From the NCBI RefSeq assembly GCF_014170305.1, contig NZ_LZZT01000024.1, positions 24,446 through 88,445 of the forward strand: a stretch of DNA of 64,000 nucleotides, read 5' to 3'. This DNA is from Achromobacter sp. UMC71 (GTDB lineage: Bacteria > Pseudomonadota > Gammaproteobacteria > Burkholderiales > Burkholderiaceae_B). The notes below the pieces were generated by a model that saw nothing but the letters and a program-made list of their open reading frames with translations, did not search any database and had not been told where the DNA came from. Shown piece after piece: positions 1 to 8,558 of the stretch. The position numbers and the translations under genes are program-made. Every line of letters begins with the position of its first letter. Within the stretch, counting starts at the first letter, position 1.

Positions 1-53
1 GAATCGAGGCGCGGCGTCCGGACAGGCGTTCTGGCGCCGCGCGGGTCCGGCTT

Positions 54-1289
54 TCAGTCGGCTCCCAGCTGCAGCTTGTTGGGCTGGCGCTTTTCGATGG
101 CCCACTTGAGGAGCGCCGCGGACCGGTAGATGCCGTGCGCGAACTTGCCGTAAGGCAGCGTCAGGAACAACGCCATCACCACGCCCAGGTGCACCGCCAG
201 CAACAGCGCCATCGCCTCGGTGTCGCGGCCGGCCAGCAGCGCCAGCCCCGTGGCGCTGGTCAGCAACAACAGCGCGATAAAGCCTCGGTCCATCGGTTTT
301 TGCGCCGCATCGCCTTGCTGCGGATGGCGCTTCAGGTTCAGCCACAGCAAGCCCGCCGGCCCGATGAGCAGGCCGATGCCACCCGCCGTACCCAGCAAGA
401 CCGGCGCGCTCCAGAACGGATACGGCGCCTGCTGGCCCAGCAGGTAGTGGTAGAGCGTGGCCACGCAGGTCGCCGCGAAGCACAGCAAGAAGCCATAGAA
501 CGTGAAGTGATGAAAGCGCCGGCGCCATGGCGTGAAGGCATCGTCGGCGTTGTTGCAGCCCTTGCCGTGGCCGCCGTCCAGATAGCGCAGGCGCAGCGCA
601 TCGTGCGCGGCCTCGGCCACGGCAGCGCCGCTGGCCGCCCCCGGGCTGACGTCGCGCCAGAACTTCGCCACCCCCACGCCCAGCGCCAGCATGGCAAAGC
701 CGAATACGGCGCCGAACATCAGCGCCAGCGTATTGTGCGGAAATACCGCGTAGAAATTGCCGGCCATCGGTGCATGCCACAGGCTGCCGGTCAGCCACAC
801 CGTCAGCGCCAGGAACAGCGCCAGGCCGATGGCCGTGGCCAGCGACAGCGTCAGCCCATTGCGCCGGTACAGCTGGCCCAAGGCGGACGGCCAGGCGTAG
901 TCGGTATAGGTCTGCAGCCGGACCTTGGCCATGGCCTGCGGCACGTTCACCGCGAACTCGTGCGGCGGCGCGTACTGGCAGGCGTGCAGACAGGCGCCGC
1001 AGTTGTGGCACAGATTGGCCAGGTAATTCAGGTCGGCCTTGCCGAATTCCAGGCGCCGCGTCATGGCCGGGAACACCGCGCAAAAGCCCTCGCAATAGCG
1101 ACAGGCATTGCAGATCTGCATGACGCGGGCCACCTCGGCCTCGCCGCCGCTGAGCGCGGCGGGCGACGGCGCCGTCCTGGCCGCGGGCGGAGCGCCCCGG
1201 CCATGCCATTGCACCGTTTGCTCCACCAGGGCAGGTTTAGCGCCCTGGAACGACTGGGCCTCTTGGGCCAGGGCTTCAAGCTGCCGCAT
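54..1289 (-). CDS. tcuB: Tricarballylate utilization protein TcuB (Fe-S membrane protein)
   Basis: TcuB-family protein of 411 residues. In characterised systems TcuB passes electrons from the reduced flavin of TcuA to the membrane quinone pool while tricarballylate is oxidised to cis-aconitate. Two CxxCxxCxxxC clusters are visible (Cys60, 63, 66, 70 and Cys94, 97, 100, 104), enough for two 4Fe-4S centres. After them come about six hydrophobic segments from residue 150 to 390, separated by a polar loop near 240-270. The start at MRQLEAL was chosen because AAGGAG lies just upstream; the longer reading adds a Pro/Ala-rich stretch inside tcuA. The gene overlaps the end of tcuA by 14 bases, so coupled translation is likely. 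The transporter gene tcuC would be expected downstream, beyond the window edge. Confidence 0.88.
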   Translation of the reverse strand: MRQLEALAQEAQSFQGAKPALVEQTVQWHGRGAPPAARTAPSPAALSGGEAEVARVMQICNACRYCEGFCAVFPAMTRRLEFGKADLNYLANLCHNCGACLHACQYAPPHEFAVNVPQAMAKVRLQTYTDYAWPSALGQLYRRNGLTLSLATAIGLALFLALTVWLTGSLWHAPMAGNFYAVFPHNTLALMFGAVFGFAMLALGVGVAKFWRDVSPGAASGAAVAEAAHDALRLRYLDGGHGKGCNNADDAFTPWRRRFHHFTFYGFLLCFAATCVATLYHYLLGQQAPYPFWSAPVLLGTAGGIGLLIGPAGLLWLNLKRHPQQGDAAQKPMDRGFIALLLLTSATGLALLAGRDTEAMALLLAVHLGVVMALFLTLPYGKFAHGIYRSAALLKWAIEKRQPNKLQLGAD

Positions 1290-2691
1290 GGCGGACTCCT
1301 TCTGCGTGGGTGCGGCGCGCGGCGGCCGCGGCGCGGGTGCCGGCAATGCGGCCGAACGCGGTGCCGATGGACATGCCCACCCCCGCCGTATAGCCCTTGC
1401 CCAGCACATTGCCGGCCATCATCTCGCCGGCCACGAACAGGTTGTCGCTGGGCCTGCCATTGAAACGGACCGCGGCGGTCTCGTCCACCTTCAGGCCCAG
1501 GTAGGTAAACGTGATCCCGGGCCGCAGCGCATAGCCGTAGAACGGCGCGGTGTCGATCGGCCGGGCCCAGTGCGTCTTGGCCGGCGTCAGGCCTTCGGTA
1601 TGACAGTCGTCCAGCGCGGTGTGGTCGAACTTGCCGACGCGACAGGCCTGGTTGTAGTCGCGCACGGTGCGCTCGAACGCCACCGGGTCCAGGCCCAGCC
1701 GCCGGCCCAGCTCGGGCAGCGTATCGGCGGTGACACCCGGAAACACCGGCGGCATGAAGCGGCCGATGGCCTTGGCGTCGATGATCGAATAGGCGATCTG
1801 CCCCGGCTGCATCGCGGTCAGGCGGCCCCAGATCGCGTAGCGCTTGGGCCAGAAATCCTCGCCTTCGTCATAGAAGCGCTGCGCATCGCGGTTGACCACC
1901 ACGCCCAGCGAAACGCAGTCGATACGCGTGCAGATACCGCCGTCGTACAGCGGTGCGCGGGCATCGATGGCCACGCAATGCGACTGCGACGGGTCGCCGA
2001 TGCGGTCCGCGCCCGCGTCCAGCATGAACTTGAGCAGCACGCCCTGGTTAAAGCGCGTGCCGCGGATCAGGAAGTTGTCGGCCGGCCATTCGCCGCGCTC
2101 GTTCTGGCCCCAGGCCTCGCGTAGCCATTCTCGGTTCGATTCAAAACCACCGGCTGCCAGCACACAGGCGCGCGCCTCGATGCGCTCGGCGCCGATGCGC
2201 GCAGCCTTGAAGCGGCCGTCTTCCAGTTCCAGCGCGTCCACCGGCGCGTCGTAGCGCACTTGAACGCCCAGCGCTTCGGCGCTGCGGTAATAGGCGTTCA
2301 CCAGCGCCTTGCCGCCCCCCATGAAGAACGCATTGGTGCGAGCCACGTGCAGCGCGCCGGACAGGGGCGGCTGGAAGTTCACGCCGTGGCGCCGCATCCA
2401 GTCGCGGCAGGTGGCCGATTCGCGGATCACCAGCCGCGCCAGATGTTCGTCGGTCTGGCCACCCGTGACCTTGAGCAGGTCCTGCCAGTATTCCTCTTCC
2501 GGGTAGGCGTCCACCAGCACGTCCTGCGGCGCATCGTGCATGCAGCGCAGGTTGCGCGTGTGCTGCGAATTGCCGCCGCGCCATTCGCGCGGCGCGGCTT
2601 CCAGCAGCAATACGCTGGCGCCGGCCTCGCGCGCCATCAGGGCCGCGCACAGCGCCGCGTTGCCCCCTCCCACCACCAAGACGTCGACCAT
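1276..2691 (-). CDS. tcuA: Tricarballylate dehydrogenase TcuA (FAD-dependent)
   Basis: FAD-dependent oxidoreductase of the fumarate reductase / succinate dehydrogenase flavoprotein family, 471 residues. In the Tcu pathway it oxidises tricarballylate to cis-aconitate, which enters the TCA cycle. The dinucleotide-binding motif VVGGGNAAL lies at residues 6-14, followed by an acidic residue at the end of the second strand (LLLEAA). The C-terminal FAD segment includes [11 protein letters not shown] and [21 protein letters not shown], typical of the family. It sits between the LysR gene (77 bases upstream) and tcuB (14-base overlap), the arrangement of the known tcuRAB genes. The neighbouring TcuB supports this call over other flavoprotein dehydrogenases. 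Confidence 0.88.
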   Translation of the reverse strand: MVDVLVVGGGNAALCAALMAREAGASVLLLEAAPREWRGGNSQHTRNLRCMHDAPQDVLVDAYPEEEYWQDLLKVTGGQTDEHLARLVIRESATCRDWMRRHGVNFQPPLSGALHVARTNAFFMGGGKALVNAYYRSAEALGVQVRYDAPVDALELEDGRFKAARIGAERIEARACVLAAGGFESNREWLREAWGQNERGEWPADNFLIRGTRFNQGVLLKFMLDAGADRIGDPSQSHCVAIDARAPLYDGGICTRIDCVSLGVVVNRDAQRFYDEGEDFWPKRYAIWGRLTAMQPGQIAYSIIDAKAIGRFMPPVFPGVTADTLPELGRRLGLDPVAFERTVRDYNQACRVGKFDHTALDDCHTEGLTPAKTHWARPIDTAPFYGYALRPGITFTYLGLKVDETAAVRFNGRPSDNLFVAGEMMAGNVLGKGYTAGVGMSIGTAFGRIAGTRAAAAARRTHAEGVRHAAA

Positions 2692-2768
2692 GCCATCCTT
2701 CCCGAATCCAGGAAGGCACTGTAGGCCGGCGCCGCGCGCCGCGATATCCGTCAGGCGTCAACGGGTCT

Positions 2769-3695
2769 TCATGATTCGTGAAGGGCCGTTACCGCCCAGG
2801 TGCCGTCCCGCGCCAGGGTGCGCGATACGTCGGCCAGCACCAGCCGCGCGGCCAGCGCCGCGGGCGACAGCTCGTCGTCGGACAGGCTGGCCAGCAGATT
2901 GGGGCGGAACAGGTCGGCATCGTCGATGCGCGCCATGACCAGTTGGCCGGGCGCGATGCGGGCCATGGCGGAACTGGGCTGGATGGTGGCGGCGTAGCCC
3001 AGCTGCACCACATCCATCAGCAGCGCCAGGCCATCGACCTCGGCCGCCACGCGCGGCATCAGGCCGGCCCTCTGGAAGGCATGATTGACCAGGGCGCGCA
3101 GGCCATGGCGGCCGCTGGGCAGCACCAGCGGCAGGCCAGCGATGTCTTCCAGGCGGGTGGTGTTCCCCGCCGGCAGGCCGGGCATGCCGGGCCGCGCGCA
3201 CAGGTACAAGGGCTCGTCCAGCAGCGGCATGACGCTCCAGCGGCGCGCCGCCTCGGCGTGGAACACGATGGCCAGGTCCAGCAGACGGCCGTTGAGCATA
3301 TCGGCCAGGTGGCCCGACAGCGCCTCGACCAGGTGCAGGCGGATGTCGGGATAGCGCTGGTTCATGGCCTGCACGAACGGCGCGCCCAGGATCGAAGCGG
3401 TGGTGGACGACAGGCCCACGCTGACGTGACCGGCCAGCCGCGCCTGCTGCGCGGCGCGCACGGCGTCGTCGGCATGGCGCAGCGCCAGCTGGGCCTGGCG
3501 GAAGAACGCCAGCCCCGCGTCGGTCGGCACTACGCCGCTGGCGCTGCGCTGCAAAAGGCGCGTGGCCAGCTCGCCTTCCAGGCGGCTGATCTGCTGGCTG
3601 AGCGCCGACGTCACCATATCCAGGGACGCGGCCGCGCGGCCGATGCTGCCGGCTTCGACGACACGGACGAAATAACGAAGCTGGCGCAGTTCCAT
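2769..3695 (-). CDS. tcuR: LysR-family regulator of the tricarballylate genes (TcuR-like)
   Basis: LysR-type transcription factor of 308 residues with an N-terminal winged helix (MELRQLRYFVRVVEAGSIGRA), a recognition helix near SALSQQISRLE and a C-terminal effector-binding domain. The start at MELRQLRYF fits the family; the longer reading adds a low-complexity leader. The gene is upstream of tcuA in the same direction, with 77 bases between them, matching the tcuR-tcuA-tcuB order of known systems. It is therefore inferred to control them, with tricarballylate or a related tricarboxylate as effector. The symbol rests on context; the protein alone shows only LysR family membership. Confidence 0.75.
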   Translation of the reverse strand: MELRQLRYFVRVVEAGSIGRAAASLDMVTSALSQQISRLEGELATRLLQRSASGVVPTDAGLAFFRQAQLALRHADDAVRAAQQARLAGHVSVGLSSTTASILGAPFVQAMNQRYPDIRLHLVEALSGHLADMLNGRLLDLAIVFHAEAARRWSVMPLLDEPLYLCARPGMPGLPAGNTTRLEDIAGLPLVLPSGRHGLRALVNHAFQRAGLMPRVAAEVDGLALLMDVVQLGYAATIQPSSAMARIAPGQLVMARIDDADLFRPNLLASLSDDELSPAALAARLVLADVSRTLARDGTWAVTALHES

Positions 3696-3770
3696 GGGGC
3701 TTACACGTGGCGAAAACGCAAAGGATACGCCGCCCGCCGCACCGCCGCCAAGGCGGCGCGGCAAAAGGCT

Positions 3771-4712
3771 TCAGCCCCCCTGCAGTTCCCGCGCTTCGTT
3801 GCGCAGGCACGCCTGCAACTGCGGCAAGACCCGGCTGGGCGCGCCGGCGCGCCACATCATGCCGATCAGGCCGAAATCGAGCTGCTCGCGCATCGGCACG
3901 ATGTCCACCAGTTTCAAGCGGCGGTACAGCTGCGCCACCGATCCGGCCAGGCTGGAGACATAGCCGGTTTCATGCAGCAGCGCCTGCAACGCCACGATCG
4001 ACGCCGTCTCGATGCGGGGCGACGGTGCCGCCACGCCCGCCCGCGCGAACGCCTCTTCGAGCCGGGTGCGGGACACGGTCGCCACCGGCGGCATGATCCA
4101 GGGATGTCCGGCGGCATCACGCCAGGTGGGATGGCGCAGCTTGGCCAAGGGATGCCCGGGGCGGGTCACGATGCTGAAGGTGTCGTGCATCAACCCTTCC
4201 ATCTGCAGGCCGGCGTGGTGGGCGCGCTGGTCCAGCGGGCCGATGATCAGGTCGATCTCGTGGCGCTGTAGCCGTTCGATCAGCGGCGCCACCAGGCCTT
4301 CCACGACTTCGACGTAGATGCCCGGCGTGCTGCGCTGCAGCTGCGCGATGGCGCGCGGCAACAGCACCGGCGAAGCCGACAGGATCGTGCCTACATGCAG
4401 GCGCCCGGTGATGCCGGCCGTGACCGATTCCAGTTCTTCGTGCGTGCGGCGCACGTCGCCCAACATGCGGCGCGCATGGCGCATCAGCACCTCGCCCGCT
4501 TCGGTCAGCGCCAACCGGCGGCCGCGTGTGAACAGCGCGGCGTCGATCACTTCCTCCAGGTCCGCCAGCCAGTGCGATACGGCCGGCTGCGTCATATGCA
4601 TGCTGGCGGCCGCGGCCGTCACGCTGCCGGCCGACGACAGCGCCAGGAATACCTCCAGGTGGCGCAGCTTCAGTCGGCGCGCCCATGCGATGTCGTCCAG
4701 GCTCTCGTCCAT
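3771..4712 (-). CDS. LysR-family transcriptional regulator
   Basis: LysR-type regulator of 313 residues. The N-terminal helix-turn-helix reads LKLRHLEVFLALSSAGSVTAAA, and the effector domain starts with GRLHVGTILSASPVLLP. It is divergent from the M24 peptidase-like gene, with 168 bases between the two starts, so that operon (M24, GAF, Bug receptor) is its most likely target. The downstream neighbour tcuR is only 75 bases away on the same strand, so some read-through is possible. The effector cannot be told from the sequence. Confidence 0.85.
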   Translation of the reverse strand: MDESLDDIAWARRLKLRHLEVFLALSSAGSVTAAAASMHMTQPAVSHWLADLEEVIDAALFTRGRRLALTEAGEVLMRHARRMLGDVRRTHEELESVTAGITGRLHVGTILSASPVLLPRAIAQLQRSTPGIYVEVVEGLVAPLIERLQRHEIDLIIGPLDQRAHHAGLQMEGLMHDTFSIVTRPGHPLAKLRHPTWRDAAGHPWIMPPVATVSRTRLEEAFARAGVAAPSPRIETASIVALQALLHETGYVSSLAGSVAQLYRRLKLVDIVPMREQLDFGLIGMMWRAGAPSRVLPQLQACLRNEARELQGG

Positions 4713-4742
4713 GGCTGACCCCGTCCCCTTGAATCGTGGCCG

Positions 4743-4790
4743 GAACCGGTTCGGTCCAGCCTGTTGAACTATGCCTAAATGGTAATGGCA
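4743..4790. promoter_or_regulatory. Candidate operator region between a LysR gene and the M24 operon
   Basis: The 168-base divergent spacer holds a perfect 10-base palindrome GAACCGGTTC (4743-4752) and an inverted repeat TGCC-N11-GGCA (4772-4790). Both lie 30-80 bases upstream of the LysR start. They are plausible LysR binding sites, but short palindromes are common in GC-rich DNA. Confidence 0.3.
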
Positions 4791-4880
4791 AACTCAAGAT
4801 TATTCATTTGCTGTTCATAGGTCAGGATTCCAGAATACGTCGTCACATCCCTCTTCCCTCTTGAATCGGCGACGACACGC

Positions 4881-6071
4881 ATGCCTACACTCACCACCGC
4901 CACCTGGCGCCACCGCCATGCCCAGATGACCGCGCTGATGGACGCGCAGGACCTGGATGCCCTGGTCTTCACGTCCGCGGACTTCTTTCAGTTCGCCACC
5001 AATTTCCATACCGACGTGCTGCCCTGGGAACGCCCGATCTTCGCGGTGGTGCCGCGCAACGGCGATGCCTTCCTGATCATGAATGAGCTGTCGACGCACC
5101 ACATGCGCTTCTCCGTGGAGCAAGGCAAGGTCTGGATCACCGACGTCAGCTTCTACGCCGAACACCCCCGCGTCACGCAGCGTCTGCCCCTGCTTGCGCA
5201 ACTGCCGGACCTGGTGGCCCAGCGCCTGGCGCAGGCCGGCCTGGCGCGCGCCCGCATCGGCGTGGAAGGCGCCAGCCCGGTGCTCAACAGCGTCGCCGCC
5301 CTGCTGCCCGACCTGCGTCTGCGGCCCTGCACGCGCGAATGCCGGACGCTGCGCTGGCGCAAGCATGGCGAGGAACTGGCCATCATGACCGCCATCGGCT
5401 CCATCGCCGATTGGCTGCAGGATCGCTACCGCGAGAACATCCGGCCGGGCCGGCTGGTGCAGGAACTGGACTTCGCCATGGCATCGCTGTGGGTCCAGGA
5501 AGCCGCCCAACGCTTTCCCGGCGAACAGTTCGAAGTGATCCGCGCCTGGACCCTGAGCGGTCCGGCCTCCGCCTCGCCGCACGGCGACGGCGCATCCTGC
5601 GGCGCCCGCATCCGCGAAGGCGACGTGCTGGTCAATATCCTGATCCCGCGCCTGAACGGCCTGGCCATCGAAAATGAACGCACCTGGTTTTGCGGCCGGC
5701 CCAGCCGGGAGCAGGCGGCGCTCTGGACCGCCGCTCGCGACGCCAACGAAGCCGGCATCGCCGCCGCGGTAACGGGCGCGCCGGTCAGCGCGATCGATGC
5801 CGCGGCGCAGGCCGTCATCGAAAAGGCCGGCTTTGCGGACTGCATCCGCCACCGCACGGGCCACGCCATCGGCATCATGCATCACGAATACCCGGAAGAC
5901 ATGGCGTTCTGCCACCGCCCGCTGGTGGACAACGAAGTCTATTCGGTGGAGCCTGGGCTGTACGCCTACGGCATCGGCGGCTTTCGCATCGACGACACCG
6001 TGGTGACAGGCGCCACGCCCCGCACCCTGACCGCGACGCCCAAGACGCTCGACTATGCAACCGTACTCTGA
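4881..6071 (+). CDS. M24-family hydrolase, creatinase-like (pita-bread fold)
   Basis: Two-domain M24 protein of 396 residues: an N-terminal creatinase/prolidase domain (about 1-165) and a C-terminal pita-bread catalytic domain. The catalytic His is present (HRTGHAIG, His328), as is Glu357 in SVEPGLY. The usual two-metal ligands are altered: Asn252 stands where the first Asp is expected, Glu264/Glu266 (IENERT) replace the second Asp region, and Asp371 (GFRIDD) replaces the last Glu. Such changes are seen in metal-independent creatinase-type amidinohydrolases, so C-N bond hydrolysis of a small amidino or amide compound is more likely than dipeptide cleavage. It is followed by a GAF protein (17-base overlap) and a Bug receptor, suggesting an uptake-and-cleavage unit. 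Confidence 0.8.
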   Translation: MPTLTTATWRHRHAQMTALMDAQDLDALVFTSADFFQFATNFHTDVLPWERPIFAVVPRNGDAFLIMNELSTHHMRFSVEQGKVWITDVSFYAEHPRVTQRLPLLAQLPDLVAQRLAQAGLARARIGVEGASPVLNSVAALLPDLRLRPCTRECRTLRWRKHGEELAIMTAIGSIADWLQDRYRENIRPGRLVQELDFAMASLWVQEAAQRFPGEQFEVIRAWTLSGPASASPHGDGASCGARIREGDVLVNILIPRLNGLAIENERTWFCGRPSREQAALWTAARDANEAGIAAAVTGAPVSAIDAAAQAVIEKAGFADCIRHRTGHAIGIMHHEYPEDMAFCHRPLVDNEVYSVEPGLYAYGIGGFRIDDTVVTGATPRTLTATPKTLDYATVL

Positions 6072-6522
6072 ATCCCAAGCGCCGGCGTGGTCCGGCCTGC
6101 ACGCCCTGGATCTGGCGCTGGCGCGCGATATCGGCCACCGCCTGTTCACCGTGCTGGTGTACGACTGGGCGCGCGGCGAAAGCGTGCGCTGCTATTCCAG
6201 CGATCCCGCGGCCTACCCGCCCGGCGGCTCCAAACCGATCCGCCCGGGCAGCGCCTATCACGAGCGCGTCATCGTGGCGGGCGAGCCGCAGTGGTGCCGG
6301 GACGCCGCCGATATCCGCGCCGCGTTCTTCGACCACGAACTGATTCTGTCGCTGGGCTGCGAAGCCGCCGTCAACATGCCGGTGCGCGATGGCGGCCAGG
6401 CGCTGGGCAGCCTGAACCTGTTGCACCAGGCGGGCTGGTACACGCCGGCCATGCAGCCCGCGCTACGCGATTACGCCGCCCAGGCGGCGCCGCTGCTCAG
6501 TCAGATCATCCAGCAGCGCTAG
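6055..6522 (+). CDS. GAF domain-containing protein
   Basis: Small protein of 155 residues that is almost entirely one GAF-like domain, the small-ligand sensing fold. It contains a VLVYDW strand near the start and a NMPVRDGGQALGSLNLLHQAG segment near residues 105-125, which is typical of the last GAF strands. It has no output domain, signal peptide or membrane segment. The start overlaps the end of the M24 gene by 17 bases, so the two are probably co-translated. Stand-alone GAF proteins beside catabolic genes have no settled role; ligand sensing or a helper role for the M24 enzyme are both guesses. Confidence 0.75.
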   Translation: MQPYSESQAPAWSGLHALDLALARDIGHRLFTVLVYDWARGESVRCYSSDPAAYPPGGSKPIRPGSAYHERVIVAGEPQWCRDAADIRAAFFDHELILSLGCEAAVNMPVRDGGQALGSLNLLHQAGWYTPAMQPALRDYAAQAAPLLSQIIQQR

Positions 6523-6559
6523 GCCCCGCCGGGCCATACTCATAGACAAGGGGAACCTC

Positions 6560-7534
6560 ATGAACATAAAGACTGGCCTGGCCGCCGCGGCCATGGCGTT
6601 GGCAGGGTTGACGGCGGTGCCGGACGCGCTCGCCGCCGGCTATCCCGCCAAACCCATCACCATCATCTATCCGTACACCCCGGGATCGGCCTCCGACACC
6701 CTCAGCCGCGTGGTGGGCGAAGTGCTGCAGAAATCATTGGGGCAGCCCGTCATCGTGGAAAACAAGCCAGGCGCGGGCGGCACGATCGCGCTGGACTACG
6801 TGGTGCGGGCAGCGCCGGACGGCTACACCCTGGCCTTCACCGCCAGCGGCGCGATGGCGGTCAGCCCGCACCTGTACCATCTACGCTTCAAACCCGCCGA
6901 CGCCCTGGCGCCCATCACGACGCTGGTGGAAATCCCGTTCGTGTTCGTCACGCGGCCCGATCTGCCGGAGAAAACCCTGAAGCAGTTCGTCGACAAAGCC
7001 CGAGCTGCCCCGGGGGCGATCACCTCGGCCAACGCCGGCATCGGCACCCAGGCGCACCTGACGCAAATGATGTTCCTGAACGCCGCCGGCATCGACCTGA
7101 ACGTCATCGCCTACAAAGGCGGCGCACCGGCAGTGAACGACCTGATGGGCGGGCACCTGGATTCGATGATCGACAACGCCGCCGCGCAGGCCGGTTATAT
7201 CAATGCAGGCAAGGTGCGCGGTCTGTTCGTGACCAGCAAGTACCGGGTGGCCGCGTACCCGGATGTGCCCACCGCCGAGGAAGCGGGCCTGCCCGGCTTT
7301 TCCGCCGTGGGCTGGTTCGGCCTGGCCGCGCCCAAGGGAACGCCGCCCGAGGTCATCGACCGCCTGAATGCCGCCCTGGTCCAGGGCCTGAACGAACCCG
7401 CGGCGCGCCAGCGCCTGGTGGACGCGGGCTGGGTGCCGGTCGTGGGCACCCCGGCCGAAGCGCAGGCCCGCACCTTGGCCGACCTGGATGCCTTGGGGCA
7501 GATCGTGCGCAAGATCGGGCTGCAGCCGAACTGA
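6560..7534 (+). CDS. Bug-family tripartite tricarboxylate transporter receptor
   Basis: Periplasmic solute-binding protein of 324 residues in the Bug (TctC) family. It has a signal peptide (residues 1-25, ending ALAAG), the early YPAKPITIIYPYTPGSASD strand-loop and the VENKPGAGG motif that contacts carboxylate ligands. It lies 37 bases after the GAF gene and probably belongs to the same operon. No membrane subunits (TctA/TctB) are nearby, which is common for Bug proteins in Alcaligenaceae. The ligand is inferred to be the substrate, or a precursor of the substrate, of the M24 enzyme. Confidence 0.9.
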   Translation: MNIKTGLAAAAMALAGLTAVPDALAAGYPAKPITIIYPYTPGSASDTLSRVVGEVLQKSLGQPVIVENKPGAGGTIALDYVVRAAPDGYTLAFTASGAMAVSPHLYHLRFKPADALAPITTLVEIPFVFVTRPDLPEKTLKQFVDKARAAPGAITSANAGIGTQAHLTQMMFLNAAGIDLNVIAYKGGAPAVNDLMGGHLDSMIDNAAAQAGYINAGKVRGLFVTSKYRVAAYPDVPTAEEAGLPGFSAVGWFGLAAPKGTPPEVIDRLNAALVQGLNEPAARQRLVDAGWVPVVGTPAEAQARTLADLDALGQIVRKIGLQPN

Positions 7535-7637
7535 GGGGTCCGGCGCGGCGCATCGTGGGCTCGAAGCCCCCCGGTAGCGCGTGCCGGACCGGGCCGCTTG
7601 CGGGACGCCGCAACGCCTGGGCGCGGCGATCCTGCCG

Positions 7638-8558
7638 TCAGTACCGCGCGTCCTTGGGCTTCTTGCCGTTGGGCCAGTCCTTCTCCTTGCCCGGAAAATC
7701 CGGGCGCGGCATGTGGGTGAAGTACTCCGCCACGTCCACAGCGTCCTGGTCCGACAGCACGCCGCCCTCGCCCCAGGTGCCATGCGTGTTCACGCCCATC
7801 GGCATGCTGTTGCGGATGAAGGCGGCCGCCTTGTAGGTGCGCGCCAGGCCCGCGCCGATGTTGAACGATTCGTCGCCCCACAACGGCGGGAACACGATAT
7901 CGCCCGCACGGTCCTTCTTGCCTTCGCCGTTGGCGCCGTGGCAGGCGGCGCACTGCGCCGCATACAGGCCTTTGCCGCGCACCGGGTCGCCGACCAGCTT
8001 GGTGTCGATGGGCCAGGCGTTCTCGATCTGTACCTTGGCGCCGTGCGGCACGTCCTGCGCCAGCCACTTCATGTAGGCCACCATCGCCTGCATTTCCGGC
8101 GAGGTCTTGTCCAGCGGCTTGCCGTTCATCGACCGCATGAAACAGCCGTTGATGCGGTCTTCCAGCGTCACCACGCGATTGGCGCGCGGGTTGAACTGCG
8201 GAAACGAATTGACCGTGTTGATATACGGCGCTCCCAGCGGCTTCTTGCCCTGCTGCACGTGGCAGCTGTTGCAATTCATGCTGGCGCCCGTGTTCTGCGG
8301 CAGCAGCCGGCGGGTTTCGTTGAGCAGCCGCTTGCCGTAGTTGATCTGGTCGGCGTTGGGTTGTTTCGCGATCAGCGTGTCGGACGGAATGGTGTAGTCC
8401 GGCAGCCGCTTGCCGTCCTTGTCCAGCACCGGGAACGTCTTGGCGTTCGGATCCGCCGCCGGGGCGTCCGGCGCCGCCATCGCGGCCATGCCCCCCGCGG
8501 CCGCCAGCGCCAGCGCCGCGGCGATCTTGACCATGCCGGTCTTGACAGTGCTATTCAT
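7638..8558 (-). CDS. Diheme cytochrome c, thiosulfate dehydrogenase (TsdA)-like
   Basis: Exported cytochrome c of 306 residues. Two heme sites are visible: CNSCH (96-100) and CAACH (203-207). The segment between them carries TLEDRINGCFMRSMNG, in which Cys139 matches the unusual axial heme ligand of TsdA thiosulfate dehydrogenases, enzymes that join two thiosulfates into tetrathionate. The signal peptide covers about residues 1-29. The start at MNSTVKTG has GGGAGG upstream and overlaps the end of the triheme cytochrome gene by 8 bases, so the two are co-translated. The triheme protein is the natural electron acceptor candidate. Other diheme oxidases remain possible, but the Cys-containing motif is specific. 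Confidence 0.75.
   Translation of the reverse strand: MNSTVKTGMVKIAAALALAAAGGMAAMAAPDAPAADPNAKTFPVLDKDGKRLPDYTIPSDTLIAKQPNADQINYGKRLLNETRRLLPQNTGASMNCNSCHVQQGKKPLGAPYINTVNSFPQFNPRANRVVTLEDRINGCFMRSMNGKPLDKTSPEMQAMVAYMKWLAQDVPHGAKVQIENAWPIDTKLVGDPVRGKGLYAAQCAACHGANGEGKKDRAGDIVFPPLWGDESFNIGAGLARTYKAAAFIRNSMPMGVNTHGTWGEGGVLSDQDAVDVAEYFTHMPRPDFPGKEKDWPNGKKPKDARY

Noticed and set aside
135..1463. Long plus-strand ORF (442 residues) opposite tcuB
   Set aside because: Arg/Gln/His/Ala-rich composition typical of antisense frames in GC-rich DNA; tcuB and tcuA on the other strand carry clear motifs.
7537..7590. Inverted repeat GGTCCGGC ... GCCGGACC considered as a terminator
   Set aside because: 38-base loop and no T run on either side.
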